Part shown: positions 1 through 6,955 of the stretch, in pieces
Numbering within the stretch: the stretch's first letter is position 1
Layout: each line of letters begins with the position of its first letter
Assembly (NCBI GenBank): GCA_964653595.1
Contig: CAZZHH010000079.1
Coordinates: 1 to 13,499 of the forward strand
Length of the DNA: 13,499 bases
DNA from: JBAXTE01 sp964653595
GTDB lineage: Bacteria > Bacteroidota > Bacteroidia > Bacteroidales > WCHB1-69
Direction: 5' to 3'
Made by a program: the position numbers and the translations under genes
The notes under the pieces: model-generated
What the model was told of the DNA's origin: nothing
The model's input: only the letters and a program-made list of their open reading frames with translations
Database searches by the model: none

Positions 1-5
1 CTTAA

Positions 6-29
6 ATTCAATTAGTAAATGCAACTTTT
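6..29 (+). repeat. Left terminal inverted repeat (IRL) of the IS30 element
   Basis: Matches the reverse complement of 1136-1159 at 21 of 24 positions. The inner 13 bases, aaatgcaactttt, are perfect, as are the outer six, attcaa. The three mismatches are tt/cc and t/c in the middle. The match stops abruptly inward at base 30. This is the likely transposase binding and cleavage end. Confidence 0.8.
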
Positions 30-58
30 AGGAGTACTAATGTATTCTTATAAGATCG

Positions 59-121
59 CAACCCTTAGCTCTCTTTGTGGAGTGAAGCGTAGCGAAACGG
101 AGCAAAGAGAGCTAAGGGTTG
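59..121 (+). repeat. Perfect 19-bp stem hairpin upstream of the transposase promoter
   Basis: Bases 59-77 (caacccttagctctctttg) are the exact reverse complement of 103-121, with a 25-nt loop. A second pair of arms, 28-36 (ttaggagta) and 139-147 (tactcctaa), encloses it, giving a nested fold over most of the leader. It sits before the promoter-like motif at 156-163, so it would be transcribed only by read-through from outside the element. That placement suggests a block on impinging transcription or translation, as known for several insertion sequences. This role is inferred. No strong U-tract follows, so it is not a textbook terminator. Confidence 0.8.
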
Positions 122-155
122 TCCCTTTTACTCTCTATTACTCCTAATTAAGGCT

Positions 156-163
156 TATATTTG
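156..163 (+). promoter_or_regulatory. Candidate transposase promoter, -7 element TATATTTG
   Basis: Matches the Bacteroidota TAnnTTTG -7 consensus and lies 22 bp before the transposase start codon, implying a very short leader. No clear TTG -33 element is found about 20 bp upstream, so the promoter may be weak, as is usual for transposase genes. Confidence 0.45.
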
Positions 164-185
164 TACCCGTCTAAAAGTAAACAAT

Positions 186-1157
186 ATGAAGCACTTAACT
201 AAAGAACAAAGGTATCAAATAAAAGCATACCTAGATTGCAACAAAACAAAAACTTACATTGCAAAAGCATTAAATGTAGATAAATCTACTATTGGTAGAG
301 AATTACAGCGCAATTCAAAAAAACGAGGTTCATACAATCCTGATTTTGCTAATGAATTAGCGACAGAACGTAAAGAACGTTTTGCTAGCAATAGGAAGTT
401 CACGCCTTCAATTGAGAAATTTGTAAGAACTCATATAGAGGATGAACAATGGTCTCCAGAACAGATTGTAGGTTATTGTAGAACGCATAACATTCCTATG
501 GTTAGTCATGAGAGAATATATGCTTATTTAAGAAAAGATAAATTAGATGGCGGTAATTTGTATAAGCATTTAAGGCATCAATTAAAACATAGGAAACGAC
601 CCGTATCTGGCAAAAACAACACAATAAAAGGACGAGTTTCTATTGATGACAGAAGCGATATAATCAATAATAAAGAACGTTTTGGAGATTGGGAAATAGA
701 TTTAATTATTGGAAAAGATCAAAAAGGGGCAATTGTTACAATAGTAGAAAGAACTACTGCTTTTTTCTTAATGAGAAAATTACCTTTTGGTAAAAATGCT
801 GGCGAATTAGCAAATATGGTTATTGATATGATGTTGCCATACAAGAAACATGTGCATTCAATTACTTCAGACAATGGTAAAGAGTTCGCAGAACATCAAA
901 AAATATCAAAAAAATTACTCGCAGAATTCTTTTTTGCACATCCTTATTCTTCCTGGGAAAGAGGTCTAAGTGAGTATACTAATAAACTTGTCAGACAATA
1001 CATACCAAAAAAATCAATATTTAATCATTATAACGACTTGCAAATCAACGAAATACAATATAAAATCAATCGAAGACCTAGAAAAAATTTAAATTATGAC
1101 AACCCTAAAAATATATTTTATAAATTTGTAAATAAAAAAGTTGCATTTGCTGGTTGA
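186..1157 (+). CDS. IS30-family transposase
   Basis: This 323-aa DDE transposase cuts and joins the ends of its own element. Residues about 1-45 form the N-terminal helix-turn-helix (HTH_38 type: LTKEQRYQI then YIAKALNVDKSTIGREL) that binds the terminal repeats. The catalytic core is of the rve/integrase fold. The first acid lies in GDWEID (D168, possibly D172), the second in TSDNGKEF (D229), and the glutamate in WERGLSEY (E263), where most relatives have WERGTNEN. The C-terminal NRRPRKNLNYDNP motif is also typical. Length is normal for the family and there is no frameshift or internal stop. The ATG at 186 follows the TATATTTG promoter-like motif and starts exactly at the usual MKHLT N-terminus. 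The stop codon lies inside the right inverted repeat. Confidence 0.95.
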   Translation: MKHLTKEQRYQIKAYLDCNKTKTYIAKALNVDKSTIGRELQRNSKKRGSYNPDFANELATERKERFASNRKFTPSIEKFVRTHIEDEQWSPEQIVGYCRTHNIPMVSHERIYAYLRKDKLDGGNLYKHLRHQLKHRKRPVSGKNNTIKGRVSIDDRSDIINNKERFGDWEIDLIIGKDQKGAIVTIVERTTAFFLMRKLPFGKNAGELANMVIDMMLPYKKHVHSITSDNGKEFAEHQKISKKLLAEFFFAHPYSSWERGLSEYTNKLVRQYIPKKSIFNHYNDLQINEIQYKINRRPRKNLNYDNPKNIFYKFVNKKVAFAG

Positions 1158-1159
1158 AT
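1136..1159 (+). repeat. Right terminal inverted repeat (IRR) of the IS30 element
   Basis: This is the partner of 6-29 (21/24 identical in reverse complement). It encodes the last residues of the transposase (KVAFAG) and includes its TGA stop at 1155-1157, so the same bases serve as coding sequence and as transposition end. Confidence 0.8.
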
Positions 1160-1168
1160 CTACCTTTC

Positions 1169-1190
1169 AAAAAGGAGGTTCCTTTTTTTT
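1169..1190 (+). terminator. Candidate intrinsic terminator just outside the IS right end
   Basis: The perfect 8-bp stem aaaaagga/tccttttt (1169-1176 with 1180-1187) has a 3-nt ggt loop and runs into a T tract ending at 1190. It begins 10 bp beyond the inverted repeat, so it belongs to the flanking DNA rather than to the element, though it would end transposase transcripts. Only three stem pairs are G-C rich, so strength is uncertain. Confidence 0.55.
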
Positions 1191-1219
1191 GTTTATGTAA
1201 AACATTTTAAATATCTTTG
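1188..1219 (+). promoter_or_regulatory. Candidate promoter, TTTG-N20-TATCTTTG
   Basis: TTTG at 1188-1191 is followed after 20 bp by TATCTTTG at 1212-1219, a full match to the Bacteroidota -33/-7 pattern. The nearest convincing gene downstream is the ion transporter at 1550, which would give a leader of roughly 325 nt. The -33 part sits at the end of the T tract of the preceding terminator-like hairpin. Confidence 0.5.
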
Positions 1220-1549
1220 CCTACATTCAAAAAAATAGTAAAAAAAATATTTGCATGATATTGATCTCTTTTATTGTTTTACTTAAATTAGCGCAAAGAG
1301 TTATATCTTTGTCTATGCATGCAATAATAAAGAATCAATCTATTCATAAACAAGTTTTTACAATCTCAATTTCATGCCCCATAAATAACAAAAACTATTT
1401 GAGTCATCCATTTCTTTTCAAAAAACTGTTTTATAAATTTTCAATATTAACACCACCATTGTTCACATTTACAACCACAAATATTTAAAAAAAACGAATA
1501 CAAGGATATTTTTTCGAAACAAATCAAGTGTAAACTAACAACAAAAAAA
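1192..1549. other. Gene-poor leader region before the ion transporter
   Basis: This stretch of about 360 bp has no convincing gene. An open frame of 77 codons starts at 1255, but its translation has no recognisable domain, is rich in I, F, L, N and K as expected from AT-rich DNA, and lacks a ribosome binding site. The region holds two near-identical 13-bp motifs (atatctttgccta at 1211-1223 and atatctttgtcta at 1303-1315) that look like tandem -7 promoter elements. I recognise no riboswitch in it. The last 60 bp are A-rich, as is usual ahead of Bacteroidota start codons. Confidence 0.6.
1304..1311 (+). promoter_or_regulatory. Second candidate -7 element TATCTTTG for the ion transporter
   Basis: Exact TAnnTTTG match in a 13-bp context nearly identical to the motif at 1211-1223. 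No TTG is found at the correct distance upstream, so this is weaker than the upstream candidate. It would give a leader of about 230 nt for the gene at 1550. Confidence 0.35.
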
Positions 1550-2983
1550 ATGATTAACAAGATTTTCAACAGACAAACGATTTTGATTCTTTGTTCATTT
1601 CTCACCCTCCTATTCCTACCCTTTATCTCTTTTGCTTCCGGGGGTGCAAGTGATATTGCACCTTCCATTGGACCTGTTCGTGTTGAATTTATCCTATTTG
1701 CGTTAACTTTAATTGGAGTGGCATTATTTCATCACCATACCCTTAAGGTAGCTGTAATTGGATTGATTTCCATTTTAGCATTTAAATTTATTTTTGCCGA
1801 AAACTTCAATCTATTTCACCACATGTTTGGCGAAACTTCTATCATAGAGCAAATAGTCAACAAAGAAGCTCGTCAAGGAGAATGGTCCATTTTATTAAAT
1901 CTTTTCGGCTTATTAGTTGGATTTGCTGTTTTAGCAAAACATTTTGAAGATTCTGGAGTGCCAGATATTTTACCAAAGTTTTTACCTAATGATTGGAAAG
2001 GTCCATTTGTACTCCTATTGCTTGTTTTTGTATTATCTTCATTTTTAGATAATATTGCGGCAGCAATGATTGGCGGAACCGTGGCATTAGTTGTGTTCAA
2101 AAGCAAAGTACATATTGGATACCTTGCGGCTATTGTGGCAGCATCCAATGCCGGTGGCGCTGGTTCAGTTTTGGGCGATACTACTACCACCATGATGTGG
2201 ATTGATGGAGTTAGTGCTTTTGATGTTTTACATGCATACATTGCATCCATTTTTGCATTTTTATTCTTTGCAATATTTGCTTCCTTCCAACAGGACAAAT
2301 ATCAAAGAATTACTACTGACGGTAAATTAGACGCAAAAGTAGATTATATCAAACTTATCATCGTTTTCATTATTTTAATTGGTACCATTTCAACCAATAT
2401 TCTTTTTGATTTTCCTGCATTAGGAGTTTGGGTTGCTATACTCATTGGAACAATGTTTAGAAAAACACCTTGGCATGAGGCTAAAACTGCAGTTTCTGGA
2501 TCTATTTTTTTACTTTCGTTAGTTACTTGTGCATCTCTTATGCCTATTGATGTATTGAGAGAAAACGTACCTGCCTCAACAGAATCTGCATTTGGATACG
2601 GATTTTTATCTTCCGTTTTTGATAACATTCCACTTACAAAACTCTGTTTAGACCAAGGTTGTTTTGATTGGGGTGTGCTTGCTTATGCAGTAGGTTTTGG
2701 TGGCTCCATGGTTTGGTTTGGATCAAGTGCTGGAGTAGCAATTACCAATAAATTTCCTGAAGGTCGTTCTGTTTTCAATTGGATTAAAGGCGGATGGCAC
2801 GTGATTGTAGCTTATGTCGTAGGATTTGCAGCTGTAACCCTTATTTGGGGATGGGAAGTAGAAAGCAATAAAAAGGTATCCAAAGAAGAGTGTTTATGCG
2901 AAATTGAAGCAAAAAAATCAACCATAAATGGCGATACAACCAAGGTAATAACAAACCCTATTGTTACTCCTGTTGAAGAATAG
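1550..2983 (+). CDS. NhaD/ArsB-class ion transporter, probable Na+/H+ antiporter
   Basis: This 477-aa inner-membrane transporter belongs to the ion transporter (IT) superfamily and most resembles the NhaD-type sodium:proton antiporters, which expel Na+ (or Li+) in exchange for protons. Homologues are also annotated as citrate transporter or SLC13 permease. The two pseudo-symmetric halves each carry a DNI signature: LDNIAAAMIGG at D167-N168 and FDNIPLT at D358-N359. These fit the paired re-entrant loops and ion-site acids of the fold. Other family marks are NAGGAGSVLGDTTTTMMW (GDTTTT at 209-214) and GSSAG (391-395). A hydrophobic segment at 10-28 ending near FAS could be a cleaved signal or the first helix. 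About eleven further hydrophobic segments follow. The last 40 residues form a hydrophilic tail with a CLC motif (448-450). The ATG at 1550 is preceded by an A-run. The gene appears monocistronic and ends at a strong terminator. The transported ion cannot be read from sequence. Confidence 0.85.
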   Translation: MINKIFNRQTILILCSFLTLLFLPFISFASGGASDIAPSIGPVRVEFILFALTLIGVALFHHHTLKVAVIGLISILAFKFIFAENFNLFHHMFGETSIIEQIVNKEARQGEWSILLNLFGLLVGFAVLAKHFEDSGVPDILPKFLPNDWKGPFVLLLLVFVLSSFLDNIAAAMIGGTVALVVFKSKVHIGYLAAIVAASNAGGAGSVLGDTTTTMMWIDGVSAFDVLHAYIASIFAFLFFAIFASFQQDKYQRITTDGKLDAKVDYIKLIIVFIILIGTISTNILFDFPALGVWVAILIGTMFRKTPWHEAKTAVSGSIFLLSLVTCASLMPIDVLRENVPASTESAFGYGFLSSVFDNIPLTKLCLDQGCFDWGVLAYAVGFGGSMVWFGSSAGVAITNKFPEGRSVFNWIKGGWHVIVAYVVGFAAVTLIWGWEVESNKKVSKEECLCEIEAKKSTINGDTTKVITNPIVTPVEE

Positions 2984-2999
2984 TATCCAAAACTTAAAT

Positions 3000-3042
3000 A
3001 AAGGGAGGATTATACAAAATAGTTCTCCCTTTTTTATTTTTT
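3000..3042 (+). terminator. Intrinsic terminator of the ion transporter gene
   Basis: Stem aaagggag (3000-3007) pairs perfectly with ctcccttt (3025-3032), extended by a G-T and an A-T pair, with a loop of about 13 nt and a T-rich tail to 3042. It lies 17 bp after the stop codon, making this the clearest rho-independent terminator in the window. Confidence 0.8.
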
Positions 3043-3081
3043 GGACTAGGCATAAAAAAAAAGAGTTAAAATACTTTATAT

Positions 3082-3138
3082 AAGATATGAGCCAATACTG
3101 TTAATAACTCAGTAAAAATTTATAGGCTTATCTTTTTT
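3082..3138 (+). other. Nested imperfect hairpin upstream of the purL promoter
   Basis: The outer arms aagata-(tg)-agcc (3082-3093) and ggcttatctt (3125-3134) pair with one 2-nt bulge. Inside them tactg (3096-3100) pairs with cagta (3110-3114). A six-T run (3133-3138) follows. It may be a back-up terminator for the upstream gene or a structured element ahead of purL. It lies before the candidate purL promoter, so it would not be in the purL leader. I do not recognise it as any known riboswitch. Confidence 0.4.
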
Positions 3139-3157
3139 CAATTTTCCTATTTTTTCA

Positions 3158-3165
3158 TACCTTTG
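3158..3165 (+). promoter_or_regulatory. Candidate purL promoter, -7 element TACCTTTG
   Basis: Full match to TAnnTTTG, 61 bp before the purL start codon, implying a leader of about 55 nt. The -33 position has only a T-run (3133-3138) and no TTG. No hairpin or purine aptamer is seen between this motif and the start codon. Confidence 0.5.
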
Positions 3166-3226
3166 CAATGTTAGAAAAATGATTTTTTCTTAATATATAA
3201 ATTGTTATCAATCAATTACATATACA

Positions 3227-6200
3227 ATGATTCTTTTTTTCAGCACAAATGACAGAGTTTTTGGGGTTTACTCGACCCAATCGTTAGACAACAAAAAAAT
3301 TCAAGCATTACAATGGTTATTCAATGGAGCCAAACTGAGCTCATCAGATAAAGTAGAAGGATTTTTTATCGGACCTCGCAAAGAGATGATAACCCCTTGG
3401 AGTACAAATGCTGTTGAGATTACACAAAACATGGGAATAACTGGCATTCAAAGAATTGAAGAATTTTTCATGGTTGATACGTTAGATTCTAAATTTGATC
3501 CAATGTTACAAAGAATATACAAAGGGTTAAACCAAGAAATTTTCACTATCCACAAATCGCCTGAACCAATTATCAATATCCACGATATTGAAGCATATAA
3601 TAAACAAGAAGGGCTCGCACTCAGCGAAGATGAGATTAGTTATTTAAAAGATTTAAGCAAAAGATTAGGTAGAGATCTCACAGACAGTGAAGTGTTTGGG
3701 TTTTCTCAAGTAAACTCTGAGCACTGTCGTCATAAAATTTTCAATGGCACATTTGTGATTGATGGCGTAGAAAAAGAGTCTACCCTTTTTCAAATGATAA
3801 AACGAACATCTAAAGAAAATCCAAATCGTTTAGTGTCTGCATACAGCGACAATGTTGCCTTTATCAAGGGGCCATCTGCAAAACAATTTGCACCTAAATC
3901 ACAAACTCAACCGGATTATTTTGAAACAAAAGATATTTCTACTGTAATTTCTTTGAAAGCAGAAACGCATAATTTTCCAACCACTGTTGAACCTTTTAAC
4001 GGAGCTGCTACTGGCTCAGGTGGTGAAATCCGCGACCGGATGGCTGGAGGATTAGGCAGCATCCCAATGGCTGGCACGGCTGTGTATATGACTTCCTATC
4101 CTCGTTTGGATGGATGTCGCAAATGGGAAAAAAACATTCCAGAACGCAAATGGCTCTATCAATCACCCGAAGAGATTTTATTAAAAGCATCAAACGGAGC
4201 AAGTGATTTTGGAAATAAATTTGGCCAACCACTTATCAATGGCAGTTTGTTTACTTTTGAACACTTTGATTCGGAACGACAACTCGGATTCGACAAAGTA
4301 ATTATGTTAGCAGGTGGCATTGGTCATGCTCGTGCCGAATATGCATTAAAAAACACACCAGTTCCGAACCAATCGGTGGTTGTTCTGGGTGGTGATAATT
4401 ATCGGATAGGAATGGGTGGCGGTGCTGTCTCTTCCGTTGCTACAGGTGAATATGCAAATCAAATCGAATTAAATGCAGTTCAGCGATCAAACCCAGAAAT
4501 GCAAAAACGAACTTATAATGTTGTAAGAGCACTAGCAGAGATGGATAATAACCCCATCGTATCCATCCACGATCATGGTGCAGGTGGACATTTAAACTGT
4601 CTTTCAGAATTAGTAGAATCCACTGGTGGTGACTTTAATATTTCAAAATTTCCAGTTGGAGACCCTACCCTTTCTTTAAAAGAGATCCTTAGCAATGAAT
4701 CACAAGAGCGAATGGGTTTGATTATTGGGAACGAACATTTAATGCTAATTGAAAGCATTGCATCTAGGGAACGTGCACCGATGTACGTTGTTGGAAAAAC
4801 TTCAGACAATAAGCGCTTTCATTTTTTCGATGGGAACAACCACAGTGCTATAGACTTACAAATAAGTGATTTTTTTGGAAGCTCTCCAAAAACGATCCTC
4901 ACAGACATCACCAAAGAATCGAATTTCGATGAGATTACATATTCCGAATCAGAGATTGAGTATTATGTACAAACTATTTTACGCTTAGAAGGTGTAGCTT
5001 GTAAAGATTGGCTAACAAATAAAGTAGATCGTTCGGTAACAGGCAAAATAGCACAACAACAAAACGTGGGCATGGTACAAGTGCCTCTAAGCAATCTAGG
5101 AGCTGTTTCCATAGATTTCAAGGGAGAGCGAGGAATTGCAACTGCAATTGGGCATGCCGTAGCTCCTTCATTAATCGATCCAAGCGCTGGATCTCGATTA
5201 TCGATAGCTGAATCATTAACAAATGTTGTTTGGGCACCCATCGAAGAGGGAATAAAAGGAGTATCTTTAAGTGCCAACTGGATGTGGCCATGCAAAAATC
5301 AAGGTGAGGATACTAGATTATATAAGGCAGTAGAAGCAGCAAGTGATTTTGCCTGCCAACTAGGCATCAATATTCCAACAGGAAAAGACTCTCTATCGAT
5401 GACTCAAAAATATCCCGATGGTTCTAAGGTTGTATCCCCAGGTACAGTAATCATTACAGCCGTTGGAGAAGTTACAGATGTAAAAAAAATCATCACCCCA
5501 AATCTGCAAGATATACCGAATAGCGAACTTATTTATATCGATTTTTCAAAATGCGAATTTGAACTTGGAGGAAGTAGCTTTGCTCAAATAAACAATACCA
5601 TTGGGAATAAAACGGTTGATATTGTTGACGTTGCCTACTTTAAAAAAACCTTTGATGTACTTCAAAATTTAATTCAAGATGGATTAGTACTTGCAGGACA
5701 TGATGTCTCTGATGGTGGATTGATTACAACGTTACTCGAAATGATGTTCCCAAATAATTACATTGGTTTAAACGTAGATTTATCTGTTTTTGAAGAAAAA
5801 GATATCATTCGAATCTTGTTTAGCGAAAAACCAGCTGTTTTGATACAAGTAACCGACAACAAAGTATTTGGAACATTAAAATCGGCAGGCATCGTAGCAT
5901 ATCCAATTGCAAAAGTAACCAAAGGAAACAAGTTAGTTGTTCGCAAAGACTCAAAAATATTAAACTTCGATCTATTTGAATATCGAGATATTTGGTATGA
6001 AACTTCCTATTTATTTGATTGTAGTCAATCTACTCCTGATTTAGCACAAGCAAGGTATGATAACTATAAAAATCAAGAATTACGATATCGTTTTAACCCT
6101 CAATTTGAAGGAAAGTTCTCATCGTTAGGATTAAACACAAAGAGACAATCCACAACTGGAATTAAAGCTGCCATTATTCGAGAAAAGGGGTGCAATTGCG

Positions 6201-6916
6201 ACCGAGAAACTGCATACGCTTTGTGGTTAGCAGGATTTGACGTAATGGATATTCATATGACAGATTTAACATCGGGACGAGCAGATTTATCGGAAGTAAA
6301 CATGCTGGTATTTGTTGGTGGTTTTTCCAACTCCGACGTATTGGGATCGGCCAAAGGTTGGGCAGGAGCATTTTTGTATAATTCAAAAGCAAAACAAGCA
6401 TTGGATGCCTTTTACAAAAGAGAAAACACATTAAGTCTAGGAATATGCAACGGTTGCCAGTTAATGGTGGAATTGGGATTAATTTATCCTCAACACTTAA
6501 AACGTCCTCGCATGGAACATAACAACTCTCACAAGTTAGAATCCGCATTTTTAAATGTCGACATATTAGAGAACAATTCGGTGATGCTTTCTTCTATGGC
6601 AAATGATCGTTTAGGTGTTTGGATTACCCATGGGGAAGGAAAATTCATTCTACCATATGATGAATCAGAATACAATATTCCTGTAAAATACAGTTATAGT
6701 TCATACCCAGGCAATCCAAATGGTTCAGACTTTAATGCTGCGGCAATTTGTTCTCCTGACGGACGACACTTAGCAATCATGCCTCACCCAGAGAGATCCA
6801 TTTTCCCTTGGCAATGGGCTTACTACGAGCCAACACGCTCTCAAGATGAAGTATCTCCTTGGATGGAAGCATTTGTAAATGCCAAAATTTGGATTGAAAA
6901 GAATTTAATATCATAA
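3227..6916 (+). CDS. purL: Phosphoribosylformylglycinamidine synthase (FGAM synthetase), large single-chain form
   Basis: This enzyme of 1,229 residues catalyses the fourth step of purine synthesis, converting FGAR, ATP and glutamine to FGAM, ADP, phosphate and glutamate in the cytosol. It is the fused PurS-PurL-PurQ form, close in length to the roughly 1,295 aa of E. coli. Domains in order are an N-terminal PurS-like region (about 1-130), a linker with NSEHCRH (163-169), a first synthetase half with KAETHNFPT (244-252), GSGGEIRD (263-270) and HDHGAGGH (448-455), a second half with TGKDS (718-722) and DVSDGG (826-831), and a class I glutamine amidotransferase domain from about 979. The expected glutaminase residues are present: nucleophile C1074 in GICNGCQ, H1187 and E1189 in MPHPERS. 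No frameshift or missing motif is seen. The ATG at 3227 matches the usual N-terminus. The next gene starts 39 bp on, with no terminator between. Confidence 0.97.
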   Translation: MILFFSTNDRVFGVYSTQSLDNKKIQALQWLFNGAKLSSSDKVEGFFIGPRKEMITPWSTNAVEITQNMGITGIQRIEEFFMVDTLDSKFDPMLQRIYKGLNQEIFTIHKSPEPIINIHDIEAYNKQEGLALSEDEISYLKDLSKRLGRDLTDSEVFGFSQVNSEHCRHKIFNGTFVIDGVEKESTLFQMIKRTSKENPNRLVSAYSDNVAFIKGPSAKQFAPKSQTQPDYFETKDISTVISLKAETHNFPTTVEPFNGAATGSGGEIRDRMAGGLGSIPMAGTAVYMTSYPRLDGCRKWEKNIPERKWLYQSPEEILLKASNGASDFGNKFGQPLINGSLFTFEHFDSERQLGFDKVIMLAGGIGHARAEYALKNTPVPNQSVVVLGGDNYRIGMGGGAVSSVATGEYANQIELNAVQRSNPEMQKRTYNVVRALAEMDNNPIVSIHDHGAGGHLNCLSELVESTGGDFNISKFPVGDPTLSLKEILSNESQERMGLIIGNEHLMLIESIASRERAPMYVVGKTSDNKRFHFFDGNNHSAIDLQISDFFGSSPKTILTDITKESNFDEITYSESEIEYYVQTILRLEGVACKDWLTNKVDRSVTGKIAQQQNVGMVQVPLSNLGAVSIDFKGERGIATAIGHAVAPSLIDPSAGSRLSIAESLTNVVWAPIEEGIKGVSLSANWMWPCKNQGEDTRLYKAVEAASDFACQLGINIPTGKDSLSMTQKYPDGSKVVSPGTVIITAVGEVTDVKKIITPNLQDIPNSELIYIDFSKCEFELGGSSFAQINNTIGNKTVDIVDVAYFKKTFDVLQNLIQDGLVLAGHDVSDGGLITTLLEMMFPNNYIGLNVDLSVFEEKDIIRILFSEKPAVLIQVTDNKVFGTLKSAGIVAYPIAKVTKGNKLVVRKDSKILNFDLFEYRDIWYETSYLFDCSQSTPDLAQARYDNYKNQELRYRFNPQFEGKFSSLGLNTKRQSTTGIKAAIIREKGCNCDRETAYALWLAGFDVMDIHMTDLTSGRADLSEVNMLVFVGGFSNSDVLGSAKGWAGAFLYNSKAKQALDAFYKRENTLSLGICNGCQLMVELGLIYPQHLKRPRMEHNNSHKLESAFLNVDILENNSVMLSSMANDRLGVWITHGEGKFILPYDESEYNIPVKYSYSSYPGNPNGSDFNAAAICSPDGRHLAIMPHPERSIFPWQWAYYEPTRSQDEVSPWMEAFVNAKIWIEKNLIS

Positions 6917-6955
6917 ATTAAGGCGTTTCAATACTCCCTTTCTAAGCAATATAAT

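Larger units (their letters stand above)
6..1159 (+). mobile_element. Complete IS30-family insertion sequence
   Basis: This is a single-gene insertion sequence of about 1.15 kb, bounded by 24-bp imperfect inverted repeats at 6-29 and 1136-1159 and carrying one intact IS30-type DDE transposase. The right repeat overlaps the last codons and stop of the transposase, so there is almost no non-coding sequence at that end. The left end has about 155 bp of non-coding sequence with a long hairpin (59-121) followed by a promoter-like motif (156-163). IS30 elements normally make 2-3 bp target duplications. The bases flanking the repeats (taa on the left, cta on the right) do not match, so either the true tips differ by a base or two or the duplication is lost. 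All parts needed for transposition look present, so it may be active. Confidence 0.85.

Noticed and set aside
1255..1488. 77-codon open frame on the plus strand in the leader region
   Set aside because: No domain, no ribosome binding site, composition typical of random AT-rich translation, and it overlaps the second promoter-like motif. A real small gene cannot be excluded but is not supported.
1447..1668. Minus-strand 73-codon frame across the start of the ion transporter
   Set aside because: It lies antisense to the signal or first-helix segment of a well-supported gene and shows no recognisable protein features.
1873..2628. Minus-strand frames of 141 and 94 codons inside the ion transporter
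   Set aside because: They are antisense shadows of the clear IT-superfamily gene, with no family motif of their own.
3158..3226. Possible purine riboswitch ahead of purL
   Set aside because: The leader after the candidate promoter is only about 55 nt, AT-rich, and lacks the three-way junction and conserved loops of the purine aptamer.
4008..6548. Five minus-strand frames within purL
   Set aside because: All lie antisense to continuous conserved PurL domains and have no recognisable features.
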